Source of the DNA: Bacteroidales bacterium
Lineage (GTDB): Bacteria > Bacteroidota > Bacteroidia > Bacteroidales > Muribaculaceae
Assembly: GCA_015060975.1 (NCBI GenBank)
Contig: SUXI01000007.1
Coordinates: 100,452-164,451, forward strand
Length of the DNA stretch: 64,000 nt
Reading direction: 5' to 3'
The notes beneath the pieces were generated by a model. The model saw only the letters and a program-made list of their open reading frames with translations, had not been told where the DNA came from and searched no databases. Below, in pieces: positions 28,135-36,286 of this stretch. Within the stretch, counting starts at the first letter, position 1. Every line of letters begins with the position of its first letter. Made by a program: the position numbers and the translations under genes.

Positions 28135-28426
28135 ATATTAGATTTTTAGTTTGGTCTAATTCTTTTCTGAAATAAGAGTTTTTGACAGCTGATTTGTCAA
28201 CCAAATCAACATCTCTGTCTAAAATATCTTGTAAAGAATATTTGAAATCAAAAAAATTAACGAAAGGATCTTCAATTTCTTGAGAGTTGAAATCGACTAA
28301 AAAATCTATGTCGCTATTGTCGTTAAATTTATCGGTGAGAACCGACCCAAACGCAAATAATTTATTAACCTTATGCTTTTTACATAAAGCAATAATTCGT
28401 TCGAGATTTATTTCAATTAATTCCAT
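28127..28426 (-). CDS. mntA: MntA-like nucleotidyltransferase antitoxin
   Basis: This 99-residue minimal nucleotidyltransferase has the exact family signature GSX10DXD (FAFGSVLTDKFNDNSDIDF) and a downstream Asp strand (DRDVDLVDKSAVKN). In characterised HepT-MntA modules this protein AMPylates the toxin and so inactivates it. It overlaps hepT by 8 bp. A -7 box TATATTTG (minus strand, 28446-28453) lies 20 nt before the ATG, so the module has its own promoter. Confidence 0.88.
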   Translation of the reverse strand: MELIEINLERIIALCKKHKVNKLFAFGSVLTDKFNDNSDIDFLVDFNSQEIEDPFVNFFDFKYSLQDILDRDVDLVDKSAVKNSYFRKELDQTKNLIYG

Positions 28427-28445
28427 AAATAACTATAAACTTTTG

Positions 28446-28453
28446 CAAATATA
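28446..28453 (-). promoter_or_regulatory. -7 promoter box of mntA-hepT
   Basis: TATATTTG on the minus strand, 20 nt before the mntA ATG. Confidence 0.5.
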
Positions 28454-28516
28454 ATTATTATCTATGAATATAAACGAGATAATAAGTGAAAAGTTGTAAT
28501 TTTAGATTAAAATAAA

Positions 28517-28552
28517 GAACAAGAGAATGTATTATAGATTATTCTCTTGTTC
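28517..28552 (-). terminator. Terminator after the lipoprotein gene
   Basis: GAACAAGAGAAT (28517-28528) pairs perfectly with ATTCTCTTGTTC (28541-28552). On the minus strand it is followed by TTTATTTTAATC, 31 nt after the stop at 28584. Confidence 0.75.
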
Positions 28553-28583
28553 CGTTATTACTAAAATAAAAATCGAGATTTTA

Positions 28584-29375
28584 TTATTTGTAAGTTACCT
28601 CATAATTATAAACATACACATTGCCATTGTATTCGCTATAATCTTTAGTAACTGTGATTTTTACAATTCTATTATTCGAGTCAGTTTCGTATGTGTAAAC
28701 ATTTTTACAAGGACCTAAATATTTATCTGATTCAGAATAATAGCCGGTTTCAACTTCTGAAATTAGATTTTTGGTTCTTGTCCCAGATGCTAATCCGAAA
28801 GCTATAAATTCTTCACCATCTTCATCATCAATCATGCTACTCATATTGTATTCAATAAAAGCATTGAAATTGATGCTTGCATTGTTAAGTAATTCGTTAT
28901 ACATATACTCATGTTTGCGCCCACTTATTATTACAGAGTTAATATTGTCACCATTCCATGCTATAGAGCTGAACTCACCTTTGACAAGTTTATTGTTTTC
29001 GTAAGTCATACTCCTATATGGAGTTTTTGTGATGAACCCATTATCATATCTGTAATTTATATGGCTGATACTGTCTCCATCTGCTTGAATCTCAACAACT
29101 GAAATCGTATTTTTCCCTTTTTTTATTACAAAATTTTCTGTACCCCAATAATCCGATTCAATCCATCCTGTCACCTTGTTGTTTTCATCATATTCAAATT
29201 CATAAATCTTATTGATAGTGCCTGATAATTTGTACTCAGTTATGGATTGTACAATAGCATTATCATTAATTTGTTCGGAGGAGGCTCCTGGTTCATCGTT
29301 TGAATCAGAACAATTTACAAATCCCATTGATAACGTTAATATTACAGCGATATTGACTACTTTAATTCTTTTTTT
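28584..29375 (-). CDS. Lipoprotein with YD-repeat-like strands (DUF4595-like)
   Basis: About 263 residues from the ATG at 29375; an upstream ATG at 29417 would add 14 residues before the signal peptide and is less likely. The signal peptide MKKRIKVVNIAVILTLSMG leads to lipobox GFVNC, followed by an acidic linker. The rest is a chain of short strands with repeated YEFEYDENNKVTGW, INYRYDNGF and YTYETDSNNRIVKI units, resembling DUF4595/RHS-like beta repeats of Bacteroidetes lipoproteins. It is probably anchored on the cell surface or in the periplasm. Its mRNA begins with a long structured leader, described separately. Confidence 0.78.
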   Translation of the reverse strand, partial: KKRIKVVNIAVILTLSMGFVNCSDSNDEPGASSEQINDNAIVQSITEYKLSGTINKIYEFEYDENNKVTGWIESDYWGTENFVIKKGKNTISVVEIQADGDSISHINYRYDNGFITKTPYRSMTYENNKLVKGEFSSIAWNGDNINSVIISGRKHEYMYNELLNNASINFNAFIEYNMSSMIDDEDGEEFIAFGLASGTRTKNLISEVETGYYSESDKYLGPCKNVYTYETDSNNRIVKITVTKDYSEYNGNVYVYNYEVTYK

Positions 29376-29435
29376 CATATTAATGATTTTTGTGTTTCTC
29401 ATCTCCCATTGAAACAATTAAAATTTAGGCATAAA

Positions 29436-29652
29436 AAAGGTGTGGAGAATGCATTGTCGTTTTATCTTGCTACCAGGTCTTGGCGTACCTTTCTCGTAGA
29501 TAAAACAATAGCCCCACACCGATTTGCTATATATTTTGCCAATCCCGGCAAAGTATAAGCCACCAATGCAGGTGCTATTGCCAATCTCATCTTCACGAGA
29601 AATACAAACCGCCAAGTTTGGTAACAGAAGATAAAATTTCAATAACACCTTT
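29436..29652 (-). ncRNA. Structured leader RNA, copy A (covaries with copy B at 49888-50103)
   Basis: This 217-nt minus-strand element folds as a rod. AAAGGTGT and ACACCTTT close it and a T-tract follows. Inside lie TTTTATCTT/AAGATAAAA, TACCA/TGGTA, CTTGGCG/CGCCAAG, TTTCTCGT/ACGAGAAA, CAATAGC/GCTATTG and an apical TTTGCC/GGCAAA hairpin. Copy B has the same helices with many paired substitutions, so the RNA fold is conserved. It lies between a -7 box (29709-29716) and the lipoprotein gene. A 76-codon open frame crosses it, but copy B breaks that frame with stops and length changes, so it is not coding. Known-family identity has not been checked. Confidence 0.75.
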
Positions 29653-29704
29653 CGTTATATATAACGGTTTCAAAAAGTTATCGCTATAACTAAATGTCGA
29701 AACC
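29653..29704 (-). ncRNA. 5' hairpin module of leader A
   Basis: Upstream of the rod, the minus strand folds as GGTTTC...GAAACC enclosing AGTTAT-AGCG-ATAACT, then a CGTTATATATAACG hairpin. Copy B has an equivalent arrangement (GTTGAA/TTCAAC, a shared TAGCG loop, then TGACAG/CTGTCA). These seem to be the first two domains of the same RNA. Confidence 0.5.
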
Positions 29705-29708
29705 ACTG

Positions 29709-29716
29709 CAAATATA
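29709..29716 (-). promoter_or_regulatory. -7 promoter box of leader A
   Basis: TATATTTG on the minus strand, 5 nt before the first hairpin of the leader. No clear TTG box at 19-20 nt. Confidence 0.5.
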
Positions 29717-29899
29717 ACGAAATTTTTCAAATGGTTGGAGCTATCGAGTAAAAATTAGAGAAAATTTTTGAAATTAAAGAAGTAGGGGAGAAATAGCTTT
29801 TATGTTATTAGTGTCATTAAAGACATAAATTGCCACAAGGCAAACAATCTTTGGTTATGATGTGTTATAATGTTGTAACCAAAATTCAAGTATTGTATT

Positions 29900-30457
29900 A
29901 TGACGACGATAGTTTTTTCGCATCCGTGGGAGGGGAGCTTTAATCGAGCGATATTAGATGGCGTTGAGAAAAAGTTGCGTGAGGAGAAACGTCCATATCA
30001 AGTGATAAATCTGGTTGCCGATGGATTTAATCCCACAATGACGGTGAATGATTTGGCGTTGTATAATAGGGGTGAGACTGCCGACCCCCTTGTGGCTAAG
30101 TATGGTGAGATGCTGCAAAATACTGATGAGTTGATAGTAATCTTTCCGATATGGTGGGGCATGATGCCGGCCATTTTCAAGGGATTTCTCGACAAAGTCT
30201 TATTAAAGGGTGTGGCTTATAGTTATTCCGATGAAGGGGCTATGATGCCGGGATTGGATATACGTCGCACAATATTGATAACAACGTCGCAAGGACCAAC
30301 GGCTCTATATCGTCATTTTATCGAAGATAATCTCATTGCCTTTGTATTTAATTCAGTAGGTATCTTCAACGTAAAATGGTATAATTGTGAACGCACCGCT
30401 CACGGACTGAGTGAAAATCGTGGAGAGTTTTTGAAAATGGTAATATCAAAAGTGTGA
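29900..30457 (+). CDS. Flavodoxin-fold NAD(P)H oxidoreductase (quinone reductase-like)
   Basis: This 185-residue protein is in the flavodoxin_2 family (KefF/MdaB/NQO1-like), which reduces quinones or similar acceptors with NAD(P)H and bound FMN/FAD. Features seen are IVFSHPWEGSFNRAI (flavin phosphate loop), DELIVIFPIWWGMMPAIFKGFLDKV (the family WW motif and core) and TTSQGP. It is monocistronic and faces away from the lipoprotein and its leader. Exact substrate unknown. Confidence 0.87.
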   Translation: MTTIVFSHPWEGSFNRAILDGVEKKLREEKRPYQVINLVADGFNPTMTVNDLALYNRGETADPLVAKYGEMLQNTDELIVIFPIWWGMMPAIFKGFLDKVLLKGVAYSYSDEGAMMPGLDIRRTILITTSQGPTALYRHFIEDNLIAFVFNSVGIFNVKWYNCERTAHGLSENRGEFLKMVISKV

Positions 30458-30491
30458 TTTAAGGCGTAAAACTATAATTCTGTATAAAGAA

Positions 30492-31211
30492 TCAGAGCCG
30501 ACCGTTGTCACTGTATGAGAAATAATCGGTGGGTGTGATGATCAGATGATCAAGAACATTGATGTCAAGTAATTTGGCAGCCTCCTTTGCCTTGTTTGTA
30601 ATGCGGTCATCGTCGGGACTTGGGCGTAGATTGCCCGAGGGGTGATTATGAACAAGAATAATCCCTGAAGCAAGTAACTCTATGGCACGTTTCAAGATTA
30701 GCCTAATGTCTGTTACTGTCCCCGAAACCCCACCTTTGCTCATACATTCTTCAAATATAACTCTATTACTGCGAGATAGGTATAGCACCCAAAATTCTTC
30801 ATATTCGAGACGTTGAAGTTTGACTCGCATCATATTGTAGATGTCGGTTGAATTTTTTATTTGAGTGTCTAATGCTGCATCTTCATCGCGAGTGCGAAGT
30901 CCTAATTCAAACGCTGCAACAAGAGAAATTGCTTTAGCAGTTCCAACACCTTTGAACCTCTTTTTCATCTCATGAATTGAAAGTCGGCTCAATCGGGAAA
31001 GACGATTATCACACGAAGCCAGTATTTCTTGGCTCATTGAAATTACCGACTTGCCCGGCAATCCGCTACCAAAGATGATTGCAAGTAACTCGGCATTACT
31101 TAATGAACGAATACCTTGTGAGAGTGCTTTCTCACGGGGCTTGTCGCTATCGTCAAGGTCGGCAATGCGTCCCAAAAAACGATTTTCGGGTTCTTTGAGT
31201 TGGTCGCTCAT
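30492..31211 (-). CDS. radC: RadC-family JAB-domain protein
   Basis: This 239-residue protein of the RadC (UPF0758) family has an N-terminal helix-hairpin-helix region (LSNAELLAIIFGSG; FKGVGTAKAISLVAAFELG) and a C-terminal JAB/MPN metalloprotease-like domain with the metal motif HNHPSGNLRPSPDD. The role in DNA repair once proposed for RadC is disputed. The gene lies 11 bp downstream of the glycosyltransferase gene start and is co-oriented with it. Confidence 0.92.
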   Translation of the reverse strand: MSDQLKEPENRFLGRIADLDDSDKPREKALSQGIRSLSNAELLAIIFGSGLPGKSVISMSQEILASCDNRLSRLSRLSIHEMKKRFKGVGTAKAISLVAAFELGLRTRDEDAALDTQIKNSTDIYNMMRVKLQRLEYEEFWVLYLSRSNRVIFEECMSKGGVSGTVTDIRLILKRAIELLASGIILVHNHPSGNLRPSPDDDRITNKAKEAAKLLDINVLDHLIITPTDYFSYSDNGRL

Positions 31212-31222
31212 GATAGAAGATG

Positions 31223-32221
31223 TTATTTGCCTTTTCTTATTGCTACTTCTTCTTCGATATTTCGTCCACGTCCGAAAAGTATCTTTGTAGTAAATGCTTT
31301 AATGAAGCCCCAACCATATCCACTTAATTGTAAGATACTTGCGGGGATGGCTTTAAGTGCGATAATTAAAGATTTTGTTGAGAATAGGGCAGTGATGAAG
31401 ATTGCTAATATATATGCCACTAACGGAAGAATACACCACCACTTCCACAATAAAGAGAGTAATATCAATCCTACTGAACCAATGACAAATATGGCGGGGA
31501 GAGTATGTACCAACTTGAGCGAATCAGGATAGAGTAATTTAAGAGTTATGCGAGACATGCCAAATACATATACTTGACGTGTAAATAGTCGCATATTCAC
31601 TCGGCGTTTGTGATATACGTATGCTTCACGAATCAAGCCAATAGAGAATCCGGCTTGGCGTATGCGTGTGCTCATATCGATGTCTTCAGAGAACATTTCA
31701 CGGAATCCCCCCACTTTTTCATATACCTTACGAGAATATCCCATATTGAAAGTGCGTGGCACAAATTTCTCTAGTTGTACTTTCCCACCACGAATACCTC
31801 CTGTAGTAAGGAATGACGTCATTGAATAGTTTATTGCTTTTTGTGTGCTGCTGAATGATTCGTGTGCAGCATCGGGACCTCCAAAGCAGTCAAGAGGATT
31901 TTTGTCAAGAGCCTCTGATAATATTTTGAAATAATCTGGTGGAATCACGCAATCAGAGTCGAAAAATATAAAGTAGTCACCTTTTGCACGTTCAAGACCA
32001 TGGTTGCGGGCGATTGAACGTCCCTCATTTTCTTTATAATAATATGATGCATTGACGCGGTCGGCATATTCCTCTACAACATCTTTGCACGGAGCCGAGG
32101 AACCGTCCTCAACTATTACAACTTCAAAATCTTTGCATGATTGGAGCGCGAGGCTTTTCATCAAATCGCGTACTTCGTCAATGCGGTTATATACAGGTAT
32201 TATTACTGAAAATCGTGGCAT
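31223..32221 (-). CDS. Membrane-associated family 2 glycosyltransferase
   Basis: This is a 332-residue GT2 enzyme. The N-terminal GT-A fold shows FSVIIPVYNR, VIVEDGSS, NEGRSIARNHGLE and the metal-binding DSD in FIFFDSDCVIPP. The acceptor region has MFSEDIDMSTRIRQAG, the ED motif. C-terminal hydrophobic segments near 235-258, 262-280 and 285-303 anchor it in the inner membrane. It likely adds sugar to a lipid-linked glycan, but the product is unknown. It lies between radC and nspC on the same strand. Confidence 0.88.
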   Translation of the reverse strand: MPRFSVIIPVYNRIDEVRDLMKSLALQSCKDFEVVIVEDGSSAPCKDVVEEYADRVNASYYYKENEGRSIARNHGLERAKGDYFIFFDSDCVIPPDYFKILSEALDKNPLDCFGGPDAAHESFSSTQKAINYSMTSFLTTGGIRGGKVQLEKFVPRTFNMGYSRKVYEKVGGFREMFSEDIDMSTRIRQAGFSIGLIREAYVYHKRRVNMRLFTRQVYVFGMSRITLKLLYPDSLKLVHTLPAIFVIGSVGLILLSLLWKWWCILPLVAYILAIFITALFSTKSLIIALKAIPASILQLSGYGWGFIKAFTTKILFGRGRNIEEEVAIRKGK

Positions 32222-32244
32222 AGGGTTATGTTTGTTATTTATTA

Positions 32245-33396
32245 TTAGCTCATTCGTGATTTATAATCTTCGTAGGTGTATTGTCGCAGATATTCGCAAT
32301 CTCCATTTGAGCGACAAAGTACTATAGCTGGATGTTGAATGCCGTTAAACATATTCGTTTTAACGGTGGTGTAGTGGTTCATATCTTCAAGAGTGAGGCG
32401 GTCGCCTATTTCGAGCGGCTTTTCAAAACTCCAATCTCCAATAAAGTCACCGCTTAAGCATGAATTGCCCCCAAGACGATATGTGGGTAGCGAGGTGTCA
32501 ACCTCCACACTTTCAGTGATTGCGGGCTTATAAGGCATTTCAAGGCAGTCGGGCATGTGGCATGCAAACGACGCATCTATGATTGCGGTTTTCACGCCTT
32601 GATTTTCAACCACATCTACTACCGATGTAATTAAATTACCCGTACGCCATGTAAATGCACTGCCGGGTTCAAGAATCACATCAAGCCATGGGTAACGGCT
32701 CTTGAACTCTTTTAAGAGCGAGATGAGGTGTTCCACATCATAACCCTCGCGAGTCATTAGATGTCCCCCTCCCATATTCACCCACTTCACCTGTGGTAGA
32801 TATTTGCCAAATTGTGCCTCAAATGCTTCGAGAACTTTCGCTAAATCGTATGATGTTGATTCGCATAGCGCATGGAAGTGCATTCCTTCAATCCCTTCGG
32901 GCAATCTGTCGCCTATAATGTCGGCTGTAACACCAAATCGAGAGCCGGGTAGAGCGGGATTATAGATGTCAGTTTCAATAACCGAGCATTGAGGGTTAAC
33001 ACGCACTCCGGGCGACACATGTCGCTTCCCCTCGGTGCAGTTGTGTTTTATAACCTCATCTTTGAAGCAATGCCATTGATTGAGAGAGTTGAATGTGATG
33101 TGAGTGCTACCCTCAAGGTAACGATTTATGGTCAATGGTGTATATGCAGGACAATAAGAGTGAACTTCATTTCCCAAACAATCAAGAGCTAAATCCATTT
33201 CATTAAGCGAACTCGCTGTTGAGGCAGTACAATATTCTTTAATAATAGGGAATGTACGCCACAACGCATTGGCTTTGAAAGCCATGATTATATTTACTTC
33301 GGCTTCACGTTTTACTCGATTGATTAATTCGAGGTTGCGACGAAGGCGATCTTCATATACGATATAAAAAGGAGTGGGTATTTCGTTGATTTTCAT
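32245..33396 (-). CDS. nspC: Carboxynorspermidine/carboxyspermidine decarboxylase
   Basis: This 383-residue PLP-dependent enzyme of the alanine-racemase-fold decarboxylase group makes spermidine (or norspermidine) from carboxyspermidine. The PLP lysine is in IIMAFKANALWRTFP. GMHFHALCES, NMGGGHLMTREGYD, LEPGSAF and the active-site C of DASFACHMPDCLEMPY are typical of NspC. The partner carboxyspermidine dehydrogenase is not in the window. The start overlaps the helicase stop by 1 bp, so the pair is coupled. Confidence 0.94.
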   Translation of the reverse strand: MKINEIPTPFYIVYEDRLRRNLELINRVKREAEVNIIMAFKANALWRTFPIIKEYCTASTASSLNEMDLALDCLGNEVHSYCPAYTPLTINRYLEGSTHITFNSLNQWHCFKDEVIKHNCTEGKRHVSPGVRVNPQCSVIETDIYNPALPGSRFGVTADIIGDRLPEGIEGMHFHALCESTSYDLAKVLEAFEAQFGKYLPQVKWVNMGGGHLMTREGYDVEHLISLLKEFKSRYPWLDVILEPGSAFTWRTGNLITSVVDVVENQGVKTAIIDASFACHMPDCLEMPYKPAITESVEVDTSLPTYRLGGNSCLSGDFIGDWSFEKPLEIGDRLTLEDMNHYTTVKTNMFNGIQHPAIVLCRSNGDCEYLRQYTYEDYKSRMS

Positions 33397-35726
33397 TATC
33401 CAATAATCTTAAAACGTGCAAATTTAAGTAATAATGTTTTTGTTCCGGTATTGGCAAACTCAACAATAATGCGAGCATCAGTAGAAGATGTGTCAATAGT
33501 AATGATTTTCCCGGTACCAAAGCGTTGGTGCTCAATAAGCATGCCTATTGAAAGATTGTTTGCTTCATGAATATCGCTAACGTTTGAACCACTGTAAGAA
33601 TTTTTGATTGGAGTGGCAGATTTTGTACCGTGAGATTCTTTTAGAGGTTTCAAATTGTTTGGAACACGATAAGTCTTTGTCTCAGAATGAAAAGAAGCTC
33701 TGTAATTTTCAATGGGATTTGTGAAATTATTGTTGCCACCTATTGTCGACCCCGAACATATATTGAGATATTGGGGGTCGATGTCGCGAATAAATCGTGA
33801 GGGATTGCATGCTGTAGTTTTACCATATAATAATCTAGATAGAGCATATGTAATCATGCAATTGTTTTTTGCTCGAGTAATCGCAACATATAATAATCGC
33901 CGATTTTCCTCTATTTCAGAAGAAGGAATTAGCTCATTTTCTCCTGAAGGATAATATACTTCTTCTACTCCAACGATAAATACATTGCTAAATTCTAATC
34001 CTTTAGCAGCATGTATGGTCATCAATGTGAGTTTTTCTCCTCCATTACCCTCGTCTTGAGTATCTTGATCGGTTGCGAGTGAAACTTCAGCAAGAAAATC
34101 AGTGAGTGAAATATTTTCGGTGTTACCTTCTTCAAGTTTGGTTGATACAAATTCTGTAGCACCATTCAATAACTCATGAAGGTTCTCTATTTTTGATATG
34201 TTTTCTGGGGTGTCATCAGAATGAAGCATACTTAACAATTGAGTCTCACGAATAATATGTTTTGCTATTTCTTCAGCGTTCTTCCCTTCTTGATTTAAAT
34301 CAATAAATGATTGAATCAAATCTCTAAATGCAATAAGTTTTTTAGTGGTGCCTGAATTAACTCCGGGGTTAAATTGTGCTATATTGTTGATTACATTCCA
34401 TATGCTCACTCGATTATCAATAGCACATCGCACAAGTTTATTCAAAGTAGTGTCGCCAATTCCGCGAGCAGGGAAATTGATTACACGCTTCAATGCTTCA
34501 TCGTCATTGGGATTTATTGATAACCTAAAATATGCAATTGCGTCTTTTATCTCTTTGCGTTGGTAGAAGGATAGTCCTCCATATATACGATATGGAATAT
34601 TTCGTTTGCGAAGTGATTCTTCAAGAATACGTGATTGGGCATTGGTGCGATATAGTATTGCAAACTCATCATAATTATCATGATATTGCATTCGTACTTG
34701 TGAAATGCGATTGGCGACCAAAAAGGCTTCCTCGTAATCGCTGTAACTTTGCACCACTTCAATTTTGCTCCCTAAGTCATTTTTAGAAAATACTTGTTTC
34801 CGGATTTGTTCGGTGTTTTTATCAATCAACGAGTTTGCCGCATTGATAATCGTTTGTGTTGAACGATAGTTTTGTTCCAGTTTGAATATACGCAAATCGG
34901 GATATGCGTTTTGCAAATTAAGAATGTTGCGAATGTTTGCACCGCGAAATGAATAGATACTTTGAGCATCATCACCAACAACACACAAACTATGATTTTC
35001 TTTGGTTAGTTGAGAAATAATTAGATGTTGTGCAAAATTGGTATCTTGATACTCATCAACAAGAATATAACGAAAATATTCTTGATAATGATGAAGAATG
35101 TCGGGATTGTCGCGAAGTAGAACGTTAGTATAATATAGTAAATCATCAAAATCCATTGCTCCGGCAACAAAACAACGATGACAATAACCTCGATATATTT
35201 CATGTGTGCGAGGACGTTTTGCTCGTTGGTCGGCTTCCATTATGTCTTTTGATTGAGCATAAACAGTGGGGGAGATTAGAGCATTTTTCGCCATTGATAT
35301 TGCATTCATTATAGTTGATGGCTTATAAATTTTGTCATCTAATTCCATGTCTTTGATAATCGATTTGATCAAAGATTTAGAATCGGCGGAGTCGTATATT
35401 GTAAAGTTGCTCTTAAAACCTAATCTCTCTGCGTTTATGCGTAATATTCGAGCAAAAATGGAGTGGAATGTGCCCATCCACAATTTTGAGGCAGTGGCAC
35501 CAACAAGACCTTTGATGCGCTCACGCATTTCGCGTGCCGCCTTATTGGTGAAAGTCAAAGCCAATATTCGCCATGGCTCATATCCATGACTTAACAAATG
35601 CACGATTTTATATGTGAGTACACGCGTTTTCCCCGAGCCGGCTCCTGCAATAACTAATTGAGGCCCATCGAGATATAAAACGGCGTCTTGTTGTTGCTGA
35701 TTTAATTCTTTAATGTAATCTTCCAT
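33396..35726 (-). CDS. pcrA: UvrD/PcrA-type DNA helicase
   Basis: About 776 residues from ATG 35726. It is a superfamily 1A 3'-5' helicase with motif Q LNQQQQDAV, Walker A GAGSGKTRVL, motif Ia ALTFTNKAAREM, motif II DEYQDTN, motif III VGDDAQSIYSFRGA, motif IV QNYRST, motif V LMTIHAAKGLEFSNVF and motif VI LLYVAITRAK. The C-terminal tail ends in a Tudor-like domain (IGMLIEHQRFGTGKII). It unwinds DNA in repair and removes RecA or RNA polymerase. An ATG at 35735 lies inside the -7 box and cannot be the start. With ATG 35726 the mRNA would be nearly leaderless. Confidence 0.95.
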   Translation of the reverse strand: MEDYIKELNQQQQDAVLYLDGPQLVIAGAGSGKTRVLTYKIVHLLSHGYEPWRILALTFTNKAAREMRERIKGLVGATASKLWMGTFHSIFARILRINAERLGFKSNFTIYDSADSKSLIKSIIKDMELDDKIYKPSTIMNAISMAKNALISPTVYAQSKDIMEADQRAKRPRTHEIYRGYCHRCFVAGAMDFDDLLYYTNVLLRDNPDILHHYQEYFRYILVDEYQDTNFAQHLIISQLTKENHSLCVVGDDAQSIYSFRGANIRNILNLQNAYPDLRIFKLEQNYRSTQTIINAANSLIDKNTEQIRKQVFSKNDLGSKIEVVQSYSDYEEAFLVANRISQVRMQYHDNYDEFAILYRTNAQSRILEESLRKRNIPYRIYGGLSFYQRKEIKDAIAYFRLSINPNDDEALKRVINFPARGIGDTTLNKLVRCAIDNRVSIWNVINNIAQFNPGVNSGTTKKLIAFRDLIQSFIDLNQEGKNAEEIAKHIIRETQLLSMLHSDDTPENISKIENLHELLNGATEFVSTKLEEGNTENISLTDFLAEVSLATDQDTQDEGNGGEKLTLMTIHAAKGLEFSNVFIVGVEEVYYPSGENELIPSSEIEENRRLLYVAITRAKNNCMITYALSRLLYGKTTACNPSRFIRDIDPQYLNICSGSTIGGNNNFTNPIENYRASFHSETKTYRVPNNLKPLKESHGTKSATPIKNSYSGSNVSDIHEANNLSIGMLIEHQRFGTGKIITIDTSSTDARIIVEFANTGTKTLLLKFARFKIIG

Positions 35727-35732
35727 TACATG

Positions 35733-35763
35733 CAAAGTTACTCTCTTTGTTGAGTGAATGCAA
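35733..35763 (-). promoter_or_regulatory. Consensus promoter of pcrA-nspC
   Basis: On the minus strand TTG (35761-35763), 20 nt, TAACTTTG (35733-35740). The box ends only 6 nt before ATG 35726, which implies a leaderless or nearly leaderless transcript. Confidence 0.75.
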
Positions 35764-35781
35764 GTAAAATGATGTTATTTT

Positions 35782-35961
35782 TTAGAGAAATTTATTTAGT
35801 GCGGCATCATAATGCATACCTATTGTTGCTAACTTTTTGATTAGCTCGTCTTTGTCTATATCTAAATCTTCGCATAAAATGTCGAGTGATACATAATTAT
35901 CACGCAATTTAGTGTTGATATAACTAAATAGTATAAAAGGGTCTTGTGGTAAATTTTTCAT
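35782..35961 (-). CDS. DUF4250 family small protein
   Basis: This 59-residue protein starts MKNLPQDPFILFSYINTKLR and ends ATIGMHYDAALNKFL. The pattern NLPQDP..L.S..NTKLRD.Y.SLD.LC and the closing IG..YD...N.F are those I associate with DUF4250, a helical domain of unknown function in Bacteroidetes and Firmicutes. It has its own consensus promoter. Separate from pcrA, it fills most of the region between pcrA and rprX. Confidence 0.82.
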   Translation of the reverse strand: MKNLPQDPFILFSYINTKLRDNYVSLDILCEDLDIDKDELIKKLATIGMHYDAALNKFL

Positions 35962-36011
35962 TCTGATTTGATAATAATTTGTAGTGAAATATCACCCAGC
36001 AAACTTCTTTG

Positions 36012-36042
36012 CAAAATTACAATATTATATTGTTTAACACAA
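36012..36042 (-). promoter_or_regulatory. Consensus promoter of the DUF4250 gene
   Basis: On the minus strand TTG (36040-36042), 20 nt, TAATTTTG (36012-36019), 51 nt before the ATG. It supports the small ORF as a real gene. Confidence 0.7.
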
Positions 36043-36130
36043 AATCATTTGAAAAAGATGCATGTTCTTATTGTGAGATTGGTAAATAGTGGCATTTTTT
36101 TGTTATATAAATCTTTTTTTTGAAAAAAAA

Positions 36131-36161
36131 TTTGTTATTTCACATTTAAATGTTAATTTTG
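36131..36161 (+). promoter_or_regulatory. Promoter of rprXY with TGTTAA repeats
   Basis: TTTG (36131-36134), 19 nt, TAATTTTG (36154-36161) on the plus strand. TGTTAA occurs at 36151-36156, overlapping the -7 box, and TGTTAAC at 36170-36176 and 36225-36231. The repeats may be binding sites for the pair's own regulator. The 5' leader is about 120 nt. Confidence 0.6.
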
Positions 36162-36286
36162 ACACATAATGTTAACGCTGATATGCTGCTAAATAGTTTT
36201 TAGTAAACAAAAAGTCATTTTAATTGTTAACATAATAAATTTTAATTAGCTGAACATCAGTTTGATTAATAAAAATATTTTTTAGT

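Noticed and set aside
29418..29648. 76-codon open frame across leader RNA copy A
   Set aside because: The matching frame in copy B is broken by stops and by insertions not divisible by three, while base pairs covary. The conservation is of RNA structure, not protein.
29436..29652. Leader RNA A as a retron RNA, 6S RNA or group II intron remnant
   Set aside because: No reverse transcriptase is nearby, there are no intron boundary motifs, and a two-copy position before surface genes does not fit 6S RNA. A database search is still needed to exclude 6S formally.
29436..29652. Leader RNAs A and B as MITE transposon copies with terminal inverted repeats
   Set aside because: Closing arms AAAGGTGT/ACACCTTT look like terminal repeats, but internal helices covary and both copies lie in the same orientation to the gene behind a promoter.
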